Shown here one piece after another: positions 54,099-63,361 of a stretch of DNA of 64,000 nucleotides. Source of the stretch: Azoarcus sp. L1K30 (lineage in GTDB: Bacteria > Pseudomonadota > Gammaproteobacteria > Burkholderiales > Rhodocyclaceae); the NCBI RefSeq assembly GCF_018122735.1, contig NZ_JAGRRD010000001.1, positions 2,249,262 through 2,313,261 on the forward strand, written 5' to 3'. Position 1 is the stretch's first letter; each line of letters begins with the position of its first letter. A program made the position numbers and the translations under genes. The notes below the pieces were generated by a model. It saw nothing but the letters and a program-made list of their open reading frames with translations. It was not told the DNA's origin and did not search any database.

Positions 54099-55580
54099 GT
54101 GAAAGCCGCCGACATTGCCGAACTGTTGAACGAACCCGCCTGTACGCACAACAAGAAGGAGAAATCCGGTTGTTCGCGTCCTACGCCTGGCGCCTCTGCG
54201 GGCGGCTGCGCCTTCGATGGTGCGCAGATCGCCCTGCTGCCCATCGCCGACGTCGCCCATGTGGTGCATGGCCCGATCGCGTGTTCGGGCAACTCGTGGG
54301 ACAACCGCGGCACCGCCTCTTCCGGCCCCACGCTGTACAAGATCGGCATGACCACCGACCTCTCCGAGCAGGATGTGATCATGGGTCGCGGCGAAAAGCG
54401 CCTGTTCCACGCCATCAAGCAGGCAGTGGACACGCATTCGCCGGCGGCCGTCTTCGTCTACAACACCTGCGTACCGGCCCTGATCGGCGACGATATCGAC
54501 GCCGTATGCAAGGCCGCCAGCGAGCGCTGGAACATCGCCGTGGTGCCGATCGACTGCGCCGGCTTCTACGGCACCAAGAACCTGGGCAACCGCATCGCCG
54601 GTGAAGCCATGGTGAAGCACGTTATCGGCACCCGCGAACCGGAGCCGGTGCCGCCCGAGCTGGTGCCGCCCGGCATCAGGATTCACAACATCAACCTCAT
54701 CGGCGAATACAACATCGCCGGCGAACTGTGGTACCTGACACCGCTGTTCGACGAGCTCGGTATCCGCATTCTGTGCACACTGTCGGGCGACGCCCGCTTC
54801 CACGAGGTGCAGACCATGCACCGCGCCGAAGTCAGCATGTTGGTGTGCGCCAAGGCCATGATCAATGTCGCGCGCAAGATGGAAGAGCGCTACGGCATCC
54901 CCTGGTTCGAAGGCAGTTTCTACGGCATCACCGACACCTCGGCGGCGCTGCGCGACATCGCCCGCCTCATCAACGACCCCGATCTCATCGCGCGCACCGA
55001 AGCGCTGATTGCTCGCGAGGAAGCGCGGGTGCGGGCCGAACTCGACGTCTGGCGCCCGCGCCTCGAAGGCAAGCGCGTGCTGCTCTTCACTGGCGGGGTG
55101 AAATCCTGGTCGGTGGTGTCGGCGCTGCAGGACCTGGGCATGAACGTGGTCGCCAGCGGCACCAAGAAATCCACCGAGGAAGACAAGGCCCGCATCCTCG
55201 AATTGATGGGCGACAACACCATCATGCTCAACAGCGAGGGCGCGCGCGACCTGCTCAACGCGGTGTATGAGCTCAAAGCCGACATCCTGATTGCCGGCGG
55301 GCGCAACCTCTACACCGCACTCAAGGCCAGACTGCCCTTCCTCGACATCAATCAGGAACGCGAATTCGGCTACGCCGGCTACGAAGGCATGAAGGAGCTG
55401 GTGCGCCAGCTCGCGCTGACCCTCGAGTCACCGGTTTGGGAAGCGGTGCGCAAGCCCGCCCCGTGGTCGCAGAAAGCCATGGTCATCGCCGGCCCCGAGA
55501 TGGGCGACAGCCCGGACGGCGGCGATGCCGTTGAAACCCACGACCATGACCACGCAGCGCCGGCTGGCGCGGCCGCCTGA
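54099..55580 (+). CDS. nifE: Nitrogenase FeMo-cofactor scaffold protein NifE
   Basis: NifE forms the NifEN tetramer on which the NifB cluster matures to FeMo-co. The 493-residue protein starts [20 protein letters not shown], followed by [20 protein letters not shown]. Cluster cysteines lie in [15 protein letters not shown] and [13 protein letters not shown]. The GTG 54099 start matches the usual NifE N-terminus. The C-terminus carries an Asp/His-rich extension ([15 protein letters not shown]) not typical of the family and possibly metal-binding. nifN follows after 12 nt. Confidence 0.97.
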   Translation: MKAADIAELLNEPACTHNKKEKSGCSRPTPGASAGGCAFDGAQIALLPIADVAHVVHGPIACSGNSWDNRGTASSGPTLYKIGMTTDLSEQDVIMGRGEKRLFHAIKQAVDTHSPAAVFVYNTCVPALIGDDIDAVCKAASERWNIAVVPIDCAGFYGTKNLGNRIAGEAMVKHVIGTREPEPVPPELVPPGIRIHNINLIGEYNIAGELWYLTPLFDELGIRILCTLSGDARFHEVQTMHRAEVSMLVCAKAMINVARKMEERYGIPWFEGSFYGITDTSAALRDIARLINDPDLIARTEALIAREEARVRAELDVWRPRLEGKRVLLFTGGVKSWSVVSALQDLGMNVVASGTKKSTEEDKARILELMGDNTIMLNSEGARDLLNAVYELKADILIAGGRNLYTALKARLPFLDINQEREFGYAGYEGMKELVRQLALTLESPVWEAVRKPAPWSQKAMVIAGPEMGDSPDGGDAVETHDHDHAAPAGAAA

Positions 55581-55592
55581 GGAGACGAGACC

Positions 55593-56984
55593 ATGGCCGA
55601 GATCATCCGCCACCCCAAGGCCTTGTCGGTCAATCCGCTCAAGTCATCCGCGCCGGCCGGCGCTGCGCTTGCGTTTCTCGGCATTCGCCGCGCGATGCCG
55701 ATCTTTCACGGATCGCAGGGCTGTACCGCCTTCGCCAAGGTCTTTTTCGTGCGCCACTTCCGCGAGCCGGTGCCGCTGCAGACGACGGCGATGGACCAGG
55801 TGGCCACGGTCATGAATGCCGACGGCAACGTGGTGCAGGCGCTGGCCACGGTATGCGGCAAGAGCAAACCGGCCCTGGTCGGCCTGGCCACCACCGCGCT
55901 GGCCGAAACCCAGGGCACGGACATCAAGCGCCTGGTCCATGAGTTCCGCGCGAAGCACCCCGAGTTCGATCACATTCCGGTCGCTGCGGTGAATACCCCC
56001 GACTTCTCCGGCTGTCTCGAAACCGGCTACGCCAGTGCCGTCAAGGGCATCATCGAGGCCACCGTACCGGTCACGGCAGGCACCGGTCTCGTGGGCAAGC
56101 GCAAGAAGCAGGTCAACCTGCTGCTGGGCGCCCACCTGACCCCCGGTGATGTCGAAGCGATCAAGGAATGGGTGGAGCTTTTCGGCCTGCGGCCGGTGGC
56201 CGTGCCTGATCTCTCCGACTCGCTCGACGGCCACCTTATCCCGGAAGACTTCACCCCCGTCACGCTGGGCGGCACGCCTGTTTCCGAACTCGCCACGCTG
56301 GGCGAGGCGGTCGCAACCGTCGTTGTCGGGCGCTCGCTCAAGGCTGCGGCCGACCTGCTGCTCGAGCGCACCGGCGTCCCCGACTACCGTTTCGACGGCC
56401 TGCTGGGTCTTGATGCAAGCGACCGCTTCACCGCGACCCTGGCCGACCTCTCCGGCGTCGCAGTGCCGGAGAAGCTCGAACGCCATCGCGCCCAGTTGCA
56501 GGACGCGATGGTCGACACCCACTTCATGACCGGTCTGCGTCGCGTCGCCCTCGCCGCCGACCCCGACCTGCTGCTGCAGCTGTCCGAGCTTTTCGTCAGC
56601 ATGGGCAGCGAGATCGTCGCGGCGGTGTCGCCGATCAAGGCTGCCAGCCTGGGCAGCATCGGCACCGCCCAGGTCCACGTAGGCGACCTCGAGGATCTTG
56701 AAAACCTGGCCCGCAGTGCGCACGCCGAGCTGGTGGTATCCAACTCGCACGCTGCGGCCACCGCGGCGCGACTTGGCGTTCCACTTCTGCGCGCGGGCAT
56801 GCCGCAATACGACCTGGTGGGCGGCTTCTGCAAGACCTGGGTGGGCTACCGGGGTACCCGGCAAGCCCTGTTCGATCTGGCCAACCTGGTACTGCAACAT
56901 CATGACTCCATCGCACCGCATCACTCCCGTTACAAGCAGCCCATCGCCCCTGCGCCGCAGGCAGTTGCGGCTGGTGGGCACTGA
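55593..56984 (+). CDS. nifN: Nitrogenase FeMo-cofactor scaffold protein NifN
   Basis: This is the partner of NifE in the cofactor-assembly scaffold, homologous to NifK. The 463-residue protein starts [20 protein letters not shown] and has [20 protein letters not shown] with the conserved Cys near residue 45. [20 protein letters not shown] and [20 protein letters not shown] are typical of the family. A GGAGACGAG site precedes the ATG. nifX starts 16 nt after the stop, consistent with the conserved nifENX order. Confidence 0.97.
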   Translation: MAEIIRHPKALSVNPLKSSAPAGAALAFLGIRRAMPIFHGSQGCTAFAKVFFVRHFREPVPLQTTAMDQVATVMNADGNVVQALATVCGKSKPALVGLATTALAETQGTDIKRLVHEFRAKHPEFDHIPVAAVNTPDFSGCLETGYASAVKGIIEATVPVTAGTGLVGKRKKQVNLLLGAHLTPGDVEAIKEWVELFGLRPVAVPDLSDSLDGHLIPEDFTPVTLGGTPVSELATLGEAVATVVVGRSLKAAADLLLERTGVPDYRFDGLLGLDASDRFTATLADLSGVAVPEKLERHRAQLQDAMVDTHFMTGLRRVALAADPDLLLQLSELFVSMGSEIVAAVSPIKAASLGSIGTAQVHVGDLEDLENLARSAHAELVVSNSHAAATAARLGVPLLRAGMPQYDLVGGFCKTWVGYRGTRQALFDLANLVLQHHDSIAPHHSRYKQPIAPAPQAVAAGGH

Positions 56985-57000
56985 GGAGGCACGACCCGTC

Positions 57001-57429
57001 ATGAATGGCGTCCGCATTGCCTTTGCCAGTACCGACCGCAGCACGGTGAACCAGCATTTCGGTTCGACCGAAGCCTTTGCGATCTTTGAGATCGGCGCCG
57101 ACACCTCGCAACTGGTCGAGGTCACCGAGTTCATCGATACCGCGCAGGATGGCAACGAGAACAAGCTGCCCGCGAAGATCGCGACCCTCGCCGGCTGTGC
57201 CGCGGTGTATTGCCTGGCGGTCGGCGCATCGGCGGTCAAGCAGTTGCTGGCCGCCGGCGTACAACCGATTCGCGTCGAGGAAGGCCGGGCGATCGACGGT
57301 CTGATCGGCGAACTTCAGTCGGAACTCGCAAGTGGCCCGGGCGGCTGGCTGGCAAAGGCGATCAAGGACCGACAGCCGGCAGACACCGGCCGCTTCGACG
57401 AGATGGAAGCGGAGGGCTGGCAGGAATGA
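57001..57429 (+). CDS. nifX: NifX, FeMo-cofactor/NifB-co binding protein
   Basis: This 142-residue carrier holds NifB-co and the VK cluster during cofactor transfer to NifEN. The Nif-X/Nif-B domain shows VRIAFASTDRSTVNQHFGST and CAAVYCLAVGASAVKQLLAA, followed by GWLAKAIKDRQ. The stop overlaps the ATG of the RseC-like gene (ATGA). Residues that coordinate cofactor, probably the His of NQHFG, are kept. Confidence 0.94.
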   Translation: MNGVRIAFASTDRSTVNQHFGSTEAFAIFEIGADTSQLVEVTEFIDTAQDGNENKLPAKIATLAGCAAVYCLAVGASAVKQLLAAGVQPIRVEEGRAIDGLIGELQSELASGPGGWLAKAIKDRQPADTGRFDEMEAEGWQE

Positions 57430-57869
57430 TGCAGCGTAGTGGCAAGGTGCTCAGCATCGGTGACGACGGCATCGTGGTCCGCTTCGAGCGTGCCGCGGCC
57501 TGTGGCGGTTGCCGTGCGGAAAAGGTGTGCGGCACTGCGAACACCACGGACCTGGTGCTGGATGGCAGCGGCTGTGCCGCACGTGCGGGCGACGACGTCA
57601 CTGTCGAACTGGACGGCGGACTGGCCCTGCGTGCCCTGCTCGTCACCCACTTGTTGCCGGTAATGGGGCTGCTGGCCGGCATGGCGACGGCCAGTCTGAT
57701 CCACCTCACCGATACCGGCATCGCCGGGGTCAGCTTTGCCGGTCTTGGCCTGGGCCTGATCGCTTCGCGTCGCGCAGCACGCCATCCGTCATTGCAACCG
57801 ACCCCTCGAATCACCCCCGATCCACTCAACCCACCGTGTGCAAGCCTGCACCAGGAGTCAGACAGATGA
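57426..57869 (+). CDS. SoxR-reducing system/RseC-like membrane protein in the nif operon
   Basis: This 147-residue protein of the RseC/MucC family has an N-terminal cytoplasmic domain with clustered cysteines (AACGGCRAEKVCGTAN). Two predicted spans follow (ALLVTHLLPVMGLLAGMATA and GIAGVSFAGLGLGLIASRR). RseC (RsxC-operon) proteins help keep SoxR reduced, alongside Rsx/Rnf electron-transfer complexes. Rnf also supplies electrons to nitrogenase, so a redox role here is plausible. It is translationally coupled to nifX upstream and to the DUF269 gene downstream (ATGA at both ends). Confidence 0.82.
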   Translation: MMQRSGKVLSIGDDGIVVRFERAAACGGCRAEKVCGTANTTDLVLDGSGCAARAGDDVTVELDGGLALRALLVTHLLPVMGLLAGMATASLIHLTDTGIAGVSFAGLGLGLIASRRAARHPSLQPTPRITPDPLNPPCASLHQESDR

Positions 57870-58351
57870 TCAGCATCGACACCAGCACCGCACCCGCAGC
57901 CGTTCTCAGCCCCGAACTCGCCGACACCGACTTCATCAAGGAGATGAACCGTCAGGCGCGCGCACTCGACAGCTACGGCACCTACGACGGCTGGCCGGTC
58001 GAACGCGTACTCGCGCCGTACGTCGTCACCAAGGAACAACGCCGCCAGATTCCGGTGATCGGCGACCCCGACGACGTCCTGATCTCGCGCGTCAAGGCCT
58101 TCCACAATGCGATCGCGGCCCTGATCGAAAAGGAATGCGGCCTGATGGCGGTGCCGGTGATCAACCTCACCCACGAAGGCTTCGGCCGCGCCCTGATTAC
58201 CGTCGGCAAGCTGGTGGTGCTGGATCGCACGCTGCGCGACGTTCATCGCTTCGGTTTCGAGACCTTCTCCAAGATGAAGGATGAGGCCGACAAGCACCTT
58301 TCCGTGGCGCTCGAGATCATCGGCAAGTATCCGGAAGTCGCGGGGCTCTGA
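57866..58351 (+). CDS. NifX-associated nitrogen fixation protein, DUF269
   Basis: This 161-residue soluble protein of the DUF269 (NifX-associated) family has LADTDFIKEMNRQARALDSY, YDGWPVERVLAPYVVTKEQR and LINLTHEGFGR-like conserved blocks (VPVINLTHEGFGRALI). Family members always occur beside nifX and DUF683 genes. Their biochemical role is unresolved; an Fe-S or electron-transfer assistance role has been suggested. The ATG overlaps the RseC-like stop. Confidence 0.92.
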   Translation: MISIDTSTAPAAVLSPELADTDFIKEMNRQARALDSYGTYDGWPVERVLAPYVVTKEQRRQIPVIGDPDDVLISRVKAFHNAIAALIEKECGLMAVPVINLTHEGFGRALITVGKLVVLDRTLRDVHRFGFETFSKMKDEADKHLSVALEIIGKYPEVAGL

Positions 58352-58418
58352 GCCCGGCGCGCTGCATCGCCCGCGTCGGCGCCGTCACCGGCGCGGGTTT
58401 ACCGTCAAGGAGATCGAC

Positions 58419-58634
58419 ATGACCGACGAAGAACTGAAAAGCCTCGAGAAGGAAGTGCGCAAACTCAAGCGCGTGTCGCAGGAATGGGCCTCGCAACTGC
58501 ACGACCTGGTCGAAGACCGGCTTCCGTCCGGCTACCAGGAGTTGCCCGCGATGTCCCAATCCGCCTACGACGCCTGCAAGGCCTGGGCGGACGCCAATGC
58601 ACGCCTGATGGCGGCGACCGAAGCAACGAGCTGA
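58419..58634 (+). CDS. DUF683 (CCE_0567-type) small nif protein
   Basis: This 71-residue helical protein starts MTDEELKSLEKEVRKLKRVS and continues through SQLHDLVEDRLPSGYQELP, the DUF683 signature. The family folds as a helical hairpin and may bind iron or a partner protein. It is invariably located between DUF269 and fdxB genes, as here. It is preceded by an AAGGAG site. Confidence 0.9.
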   Translation: MTDEELKSLEKEVRKLKRVSQEWASQLHDLVEDRLPSGYQELPAMSQSAYDACKAWADANARLMAATEATS

Positions 58635-58700
58635 ACGGCGGCTGCCGATCGGCAAGATCTCACATCATTTCAACTGCACCACGATACTGAGGAACACACC

Positions 58701-58988
58701 ATGGATCCGATCACCGGTCTCACTCGCGGCGGCACCGCCTGGACCCCGGAGTTCGTTCTCGAACTGGACGGCAAGAAATGCATCGGTTGCGGCCGCTGCT
58801 ACAAGGTCTGCCCGCGCGACGTTTTCGACCTCGTCGAGCGCGAAGACGACATGGACGACGATCTCGACGATGACAACATGATGGTCATGACGCTGGCCAA
58901 TGCACTCGACTGCATCGGCTGTGGCGCCTGTAGCCGCGTGTGTCCCAAGGATTGCCATACGCACGGCGCCTCGCCGGTGACGGCGTAA
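58701..58988 (+). CDS. fdxB: Nif-specific ferredoxin III (2x 4Fe-4S)
   Basis: This 95-residue ferredoxin has two cluster motifs, CIGCGRCYKVCP near residue 27 and CIGCGACSRVCPKDC near residue 71. An acidic insertion separates them (EREDDMDDDLDDDN). FdxB-type ferredoxins are found only in nif clusters and are thought to deliver electrons to nitrogenase or to cofactor synthesis. It follows DUF683 by 66 nt within the nifE transcript. Confidence 0.94.
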   Translation: MDPITGLTRGGTAWTPEFVLELDGKKCIGCGRCYKVCPRDVFDLVEREDDMDDDLDDDNMMVMTLANALDCIGCGACSRVCPKDCHTHGASPVTA

Positions 58989-59009
58989 TCTCACGGGGCC
59001 GGTGCGTCG

Positions 59010-59399
59010 ATGAGCGAGCTCGCCCTCATTCTTTACCACAAGCAATCCACCAGCGCCCGTCTGCGGTTTGCACGCTTCGGCGATTCGGTCGTGGCTGCAC
59101 GCATCGAAGCGCCGGCCGACGAGGCCGTGCGGCCGCATCCCGGACCGTTGACGGCGAGCGCGGCAGACCGCATGGGGCTGCCAGCGGGCGCATTGCAGAT
59201 CGATCCGGAGTTCGAAGCCGACATGCTGTCGCCCTCGGGCACGCTGAGCGTACGTCTGGCGCATTTCACCGACATCGATCCGCCCTTCGATGCGGTTGCC
59301 AGCGCGCAGGGGCGTTTTGTCAGCATCACCGAAATGCGCGGCATTCCCGATACCGAACGCGACGTGCTGCGCCTGGTGTACGAGCATGTGATCGGCTGA
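59010..59399 (+). CDS. Hypothetical nif-operon protein
   Basis: This 129-residue soluble protein starts MSELALILYHKQSTSARLRF. It is a mainly beta protein by pattern, ending FVSITEMRGIPDTERDVLRL. It has no cysteine clusters or known domain. It begins 21 nt after fdxB and is followed by an intrinsic terminator, so it is the last gene of the nifE unit. Related proteins appear next to fdxB in Azoarcus-type nif clusters as far as I recall. Function unknown. Confidence 0.7.
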   Translation: MSELALILYHKQSTSARLRFARFGDSVVAARIEAPADEAVRPHPGPLTASAADRMGLPAGALQIDPEFEADMLSPSGTLSVRLAHFTDIDPPFDAVASAQGRFVSITEMRGIPDTERDVLRLVYEHVIG

Positions 59400-59420
59400 T
59401 ACGCGCTCGTCGCCCCCAAT

Positions 59421-59447
59421 AAAACAGCGGCGCCATGCCGCTGTTTT
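59421..59447 (+). terminator. Intrinsic terminator of the nifE unit
   Basis: AAAACAGCGGC (59421-59431) pairs with GCCGCTGTTTT (59437-59447) around GCCAT; the 3' arm itself supplies the T-run. It separates the nifE unit from the nif-iscA promoter. Confidence 0.88.
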
Positions 59448-59465
59448 CCATTGTTGTGCAGGACA

Positions 59466-59481
59466 TGTCGGAAATCCGACA
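59466..59481. promoter_or_regulatory. NifA upstream activator sequence for nif-iscA
   Basis: TGTCGGAAATCCGACA is a perfect palindrome fitting TGT-N10-ACA, 83 bp upstream of the -24 element. Confidence 0.88.
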
Positions 59482-59563
59482 AAGCCCCCCAGCCGTACCC
59501 TTCGCGACACGACAGCACGCAGGCTACGCATTACTAATCAACAACTTAACAAGCACGCACGCG

Positions 59564-59578
59564 TGGCACGGCGTTTGC
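59564..59578 (+). promoter_or_regulatory. Sigma-54 promoter of nif-iscA/nifUSV
   Basis: TGGCACG-GCGT-TTGC is a perfect -24/-12 promoter 41 bp before the iscA-like ATG. The intervening 59485-59560 is AT-rich and could host IHF binding. Confidence 0.93.
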
Positions 59579-59618
59579 ACTATGTCTCCCAGAGCCCTTT
59601 CCAACCGGAGACCCGAAC

Positions 59619-59942
59619 ATGATCACGCTTACCCCCACCGCCCTCAAAGCCGTCAGCCGTTTCATCTCCACTTCCGCCGACCCCGTCGCCGGACTGCGCA
59701 TTCACGTGCAGGGTGGCGGCTGCTCCGGTCTGCAATACGGCATGAAGCTGGAAGCCGAAAAGGCCGAGGATGACACCATCGTCGAGATCGACGGCGTCAC
59801 CCTTTTCGTCGATCCCTACTCCGCGCCGATGCTGGCCGGCGTCACCGTCGATTTCGTCGAATCGCTGAGCGGCTCCGGCTTCAAATTCGAAAACCCCAAC
59901 GCCTCGGCCGGCTGTGCCTGCGGCCAGTCCTTCTCTGCCTGA
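59619..59942 (+). CDS. Nif-associated A-type Fe-S carrier (IscA/HesB family)
   Basis: This 107-residue A-type carrier has cluster-binding cysteines in HVQGGGCSGLQYGMKLE (Cys about 37) and the C-terminal GCACGQSF pair. It accepts or transfers Fe-S clusters during nitrogenase maturation together with NifU and NifS encoded downstream. It is the first gene behind a perfect NifA/sigma-54 promoter. This type is called nif-IscA in Azotobacter. Confidence 0.94.
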   Translation: MITLTPTALKAVSRFISTSADPVAGLRIHVQGGGCSGLQYGMKLEAEKAEDDTIVEIDGVTLFVDPYSAPMLAGVTVDFVESLSGSGFKFENPNASAGCACGQSFSA

Positions 59943-59957
59943 GCCCGGGAGACCGCC

Positions 59958-60848
59958 ATGTGGGATTACTCCGAAACCGTCAAAGAACACTTCTACAACC
60001 CGCGCAATGCTGGCGCCCTGCCCGAGGCCAATGCCATTGGCGAGGTAGGCTCGATCTCCTGTGGGGATGCGCTGCGCCTGATGCTGAAAGTCGATCCGGG
60101 CAGCGAAACCATCATCGACGCCAGCTTCCAGACCTTCGGCTGCGGATCGGCCATTGCCTCGAGTTCGGCCCTGACCGAGATCATCAAGGGCAAGACGCTC
60201 GATCAGGCGCTCGAAGTCAGCAACCAGGACATCGCCGACTTCCTCGGTGGCCTGCCGCCGGAAAAGATGCACTGCTCGGTGATGGGCCGTGAAGCCCTGC
60301 AATCGGCCGTCGCCAACTACCGCGGTGAGGTGTGGAGCGACGATCACGAAGAAGGCGCGCTGATCTGCAAGTGCTTTGCCGTCGATGCGGTGATGATCGA
60401 AGAGACCATCCGCGCCAACAACCTGTGCAGTGTCGAGCAGGTCACCAACTACACCAAGGCCGGCGGCGGTTGCTCGTCGTGCCACGAAGGCATCGAGGAG
60501 ATCCTCGCCAAGGTGCTGGCAGAACGCGGCGAGTCCTTCACCGCCGCCCCCCCGCCGGAAAAGAAAGTGCCGGGCAAGCTCACCACGCTCGAGCGCATCC
60601 GCAAGATCGAACAGGTCATCGAAAAGGCCCGCCCGAACCTGCAGCGTGACCATGGCGACATCGAATTGGTCGATGTCGATGGCAAGACCATCTACGTGTC
60701 GATGAAAGGCGCCTGTTCGGGTTGCCAGATGGAAGCCGTCACCCTCGGCGGCGTGCAGGCGCAGATGATCGAAGCCCTCGGCGAGATCGTCAAGGTCGTG
60801 CCGGTCAAAGCCACGGCAAAGCTGGCGCCGAACTCGCTGCCCGCCTGA
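59958..60848 (+). CDS. nifU: Fe-S cluster scaffold protein NifU
   Basis: This 296-residue three-domain scaffold has an N-terminal IscU-like domain with cysteines in [25 protein letters not shown] and [13 protein letters not shown] central 2Fe-2S domain follows ([28 protein letters not shown]). The C-terminal Nfu domain carries [16 protein letters not shown]. All cluster ligands are intact. NifU assembles clusters with sulfur from NifS and delivers them to NifH and NifDK precursors. It starts 15 nt after the iscA-like gene. Confidence 0.97.
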   Translation: MWDYSETVKEHFYNPRNAGALPEANAIGEVGSISCGDALRLMLKVDPGSETIIDASFQTFGCGSAIASSSALTEIIKGKTLDQALEVSNQDIADFLGGLPPEKMHCSVMGREALQSAVANYRGEVWSDDHEEGALICKCFAVDAVMIEETIRANNLCSVEQVTNYTKAGGGCSSCHEGIEEILAKVLAERGESFTAAPPPEKKVPGKLTTLERIRKIEQVIEKARPNLQRDHGDIELVDVDGKTIYVSMKGACSGCQMEAVTLGGVQAQMIEALGEIVKVVPVKATAKLAPNSLPA

Positions 60849-60858
60849 TTCAAACCTC

Positions 60859-60883
60859 CCTGCCTCACCTCGGGTGAGGCAGG
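60859..60883 (+). other. Stable hairpin between nifU and nifS
   Basis: CCTGCCTCACC (60859-60869) and GGTGAGGCAGG (60873-60883) form a perfect 11-bp stem with a TCG loop, with no T-run after it. It may tune nifS relative to nifU expression by protecting the nifU message 3' end. Confidence 0.55.
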
Positions 60884-60908
60884 CCAACACGGTAGCCCCG
60901 CGGAGAGA

Positions 60909-62135
60909 ATGATGAGCATCCCCAACCTGACCCCGATCTATCTCGACAACAACGCCACCACCCGTTGCGCCCCCGAGGCGGTGACGGCGATGCTGCCCTA
61001 TTTCACCGAGCAGTTCGGCAACCCGTCCTCCATGCACAGCTTCGGCGCCAAGGTCGGCCATGCGGTCAAGGCGGCACGCACCTCGTTGCAGAAGCTGCTC
61101 GGCGCCGAATTCGACTCCGAGATCATCTACACCGCGGGCGGTACCGAGGCCGACAACACCGCCATCCTGTCGGCGCTGAAGGCCAACCCCGAGCGCAAGG
61201 AAATCATCACCACCACAGTGGAGCACCATGCCGTGCTCCATCTCTGTGATCAGCTCGAGAAAGAGGGCTACACCATCCACAAACTCAAGGTGGACGGCAA
61301 GGGCCGTCTCGATCTGAACGAATACGCGAAGCTGCTCAGCGACAAGGTCGCCGTCGTCTCGGTGATGTGGGCCAACAACGAAACCGGCACCTTCTTCCCG
61401 GTGGTCAAAATGGCTGAAATGGCCAATGCGGCGGGCGTGCTGTTCCATACCGATGCGGTGCAGGCTGTCGGCAAGATTCCGCTCAAGCTGCAGGACACGG
61501 CCATCGACATGCTGTCGCTGTCGGGCCACAAACTGCACGGCCCCAAGGGCATCGGCGCCCTCTACCTGCGCCGCGGTGCGCGCTTCCGTCCGCTGCTGCG
61601 CGGCGGCGGTCAGGAGCGTGGGCGTCGCGCCGGCACCGAGAACGTCCCGGCGATCATCGGCATGGGGGTTGCCGCGCAACTCGCACTCGAGCACCTGGAC
61701 GTCGAGAATACCTATGTCCGTGCGCTGCGCGACAAGCTGCAGGCCGGCATCCTTGCCGCCGTGCCGCACGCCTTCGTTACCGGCAACCCGGACGACCGCC
61801 TCCCCAACACGCTTAACGTCGCCTTCGAGTACGTCGAGGGCGAGGCCATCCTGATGCTGCTGAACAAGCAGGGCATTGCCGCATCGAGCGGCTCGGCCTG
61901 CACCTCGGGCTCGCTCGAGCCCTCGCATGTGATGCGCGCCATGGGCATTCCCTACACCGCAGCCCACGGCACGATCCGCTTCTCGCTGTCGCATGAGAAC
62001 ACCGAGGCCGAGATCGACCGCGTGATCGCGGCGGTGCCCCCGATCATCGCCCAGCTGCGCAAGTTGTCGCCGTACTGGGGCGAGAACGGCCCGGTCACCG
62101 ATCCGGAGAAGGCCTTCGCGCCAACCTACGCCTGA
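60909..62135 (+). CDS. nifS: Cysteine desulfurase NifS
   Basis: This 408-residue PLP enzyme takes sulfur from cysteine for NifU. It begins IPNLTPIYLDNNATTRCAPE. The PLP lysine is in LSGHKLHGPKGIGALY, and the persulfide-forming Cys lies in SSGSACTSGSLEPSHVM. The active site looks complete. Two adjacent ATG codons (60909, 60912) are possible starts behind an AGAGA-rich site. It lies 60 nt after nifU, past a stable hairpin, in the nif-iscA/nifU/nifS/nifV unit. Confidence 0.97.
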   Translation: MMSIPNLTPIYLDNNATTRCAPEAVTAMLPYFTEQFGNPSSMHSFGAKVGHAVKAARTSLQKLLGAEFDSEIIYTAGGTEADNTAILSALKANPERKEIITTTVEHHAVLHLCDQLEKEGYTIHKLKVDGKGRLDLNEYAKLLSDKVAVVSVMWANNETGTFFPVVKMAEMANAAGVLFHTDAVQAVGKIPLKLQDTAIDMLSLSGHKLHGPKGIGALYLRRGARFRPLLRGGGQERGRRAGTENVPAIIGMGVAAQLALEHLDVENTYVRALRDKLQAGILAAVPHAFVTGNPDDRLPNTLNVAFEYVEGEAILMLLNKQGIAASSGSACTSGSLEPSHVMRAMGIPYTAAHGTIRFSLSHENTEAEIDRVIAAVPPIIAQLRKLSPYWGENGPVTDPEKAFAPTYA

Positions 62136-62165
62136 GCACACCCACGCCGCCTCTACGAGCCTGCC

Positions 62166-63356
62166 ATGCCGAATCCGATCATCATCGACGATACCACCCT
62201 GCGCGACGGCGAGCAGTCCGCCGGCGTGGCCTTCACCCGCAGCGAGAAGTGCGGTATTGCAGCCATTCTCGCCTCCATCGGCGTGCCCGAACTGGAAATC
62301 GGCATTCCTGCGATGGGGACGGAGGAATGCGACGACATCCGCGCCATTGCCAGCACGCTCGCCAATGCGGAAAAGGACACGCGCCTGATCGTATGGGGTC
62401 GGCTGACAGGCGCGGACATCGAGGCCTGCCGCAGCTTACCGGTACAGATGCTGGAGCTGTCGGTGCCGGTCTCGGAGCAGCAGATTCGGCACAAACTCGG
62501 CTCGGATCGGGCCGAGGTACTGGCGCGCATTGCACGCTGGGTCCCGGTCGCACGGGAGGCGGGCTTCGACGTGGGGGTCGGAGGTGAGGACGCCTCCCGC
62601 GCCGACCCCGGCTTTCTCGCCGAAGTGCTCGCGGCGGCCGAGGCGGCAGGTGCCCGCCGGTTCCGCTTCGCGGACACGCTTGGCGTGCTCGACCCGTTCG
62701 CAACCTACGAAGCTATTGCGCGCCTGCGTGCAGTCAGCACGCTGGAAATCGAGATGCATGCGCATGACGATCTCGGCCTCGCAACTGCGAATACCCTGGC
62801 CGCAGTGAAAGCCGGCGCGACCCATGTGAATACCACCGTCAATGGGCTCGGCGAACGCGCCGGCAATGCGGCACTGGAAGAGGTTGCGCTGGGGTTGCGT
62901 CAGTTTCACGGTCTGGGCGAGGTTATCGACTTCCGCCGCCTGCTCGAGGCCTCCGGCGCCGTGGCGCAAGCGTCAGGCAGACCGGTCGGCTGGCACAAGA
63001 GCGTGGTCGGAGAAGGCGTGTTCACGCACGAGGCGGGCATCCATGTGGATGGGCTGCTCAAGGATCCGGCCAACTACCAGAACATCGATCCCGCCCTGCT
63101 CGGACGCAGCCACCGCCTCTTGCTCGGCAAGCACTCGGGCAGCCGTGGTGTCGCGGCGGCCTATGCGGCAATCGGCGTGATGCCCGACGAAACCCAGTTG
63201 CTGTGGCTGCTGGCGCGCGTACGCGAATTCACCACGCGGACCAAGCGCACACCGGAACGCGCCGACCTCATCGAATTCTGGGACGCCCTGCAGGTCAGCA
63301 GCACCGAATGGCTGCCGCCCCTGCCGCCTGCCCTCTCCATTGTTGCGGGAGCCTGA
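62166..63356 (+). CDS. nifV: Homocitrate synthase NifV
   Basis: This 396-residue DRE-TIM enzyme makes homocitrate, the organic ligand of FeMo-co, from acetyl-CoA and 2-oxoglutarate. The metal/substrate motif is [18 protein letters not shown]. The helix [20 protein letters not shown] and [18 protein letters not shown] carry further metal ligands, and [19 protein letters not shown] is a late family block. No LeuA-like regulatory domain is present, as expected for NifV. Starts 30 nt after nifS. Confidence 0.96.
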   Translation: MPNPIIIDDTTLRDGEQSAGVAFTRSEKCGIAAILASIGVPELEIGIPAMGTEECDDIRAIASTLANAEKDTRLIVWGRLTGADIEACRSLPVQMLELSVPVSEQQIRHKLGSDRAEVLARIARWVPVAREAGFDVGVGGEDASRADPGFLAEVLAAAEAAGARRFRFADTLGVLDPFATYEAIARLRAVSTLEIEMHAHDDLGLATANTLAAVKAGATHVNTTVNGLGERAGNAALEEVALGLRQFHGLGEVIDFRRLLEASGAVAQASGRPVGWHKSVVGEGVFTHEAGIHVDGLLKDPANYQNIDPALLGRSHRLLLGKHSGSRGVAAAYAAIGVMPDETQLLWLLARVREFTTRTKRTPERADLIEFWDALQVSSTEWLPPLPPALSIVAGA

Positions 63357-63361
63357 CCACC

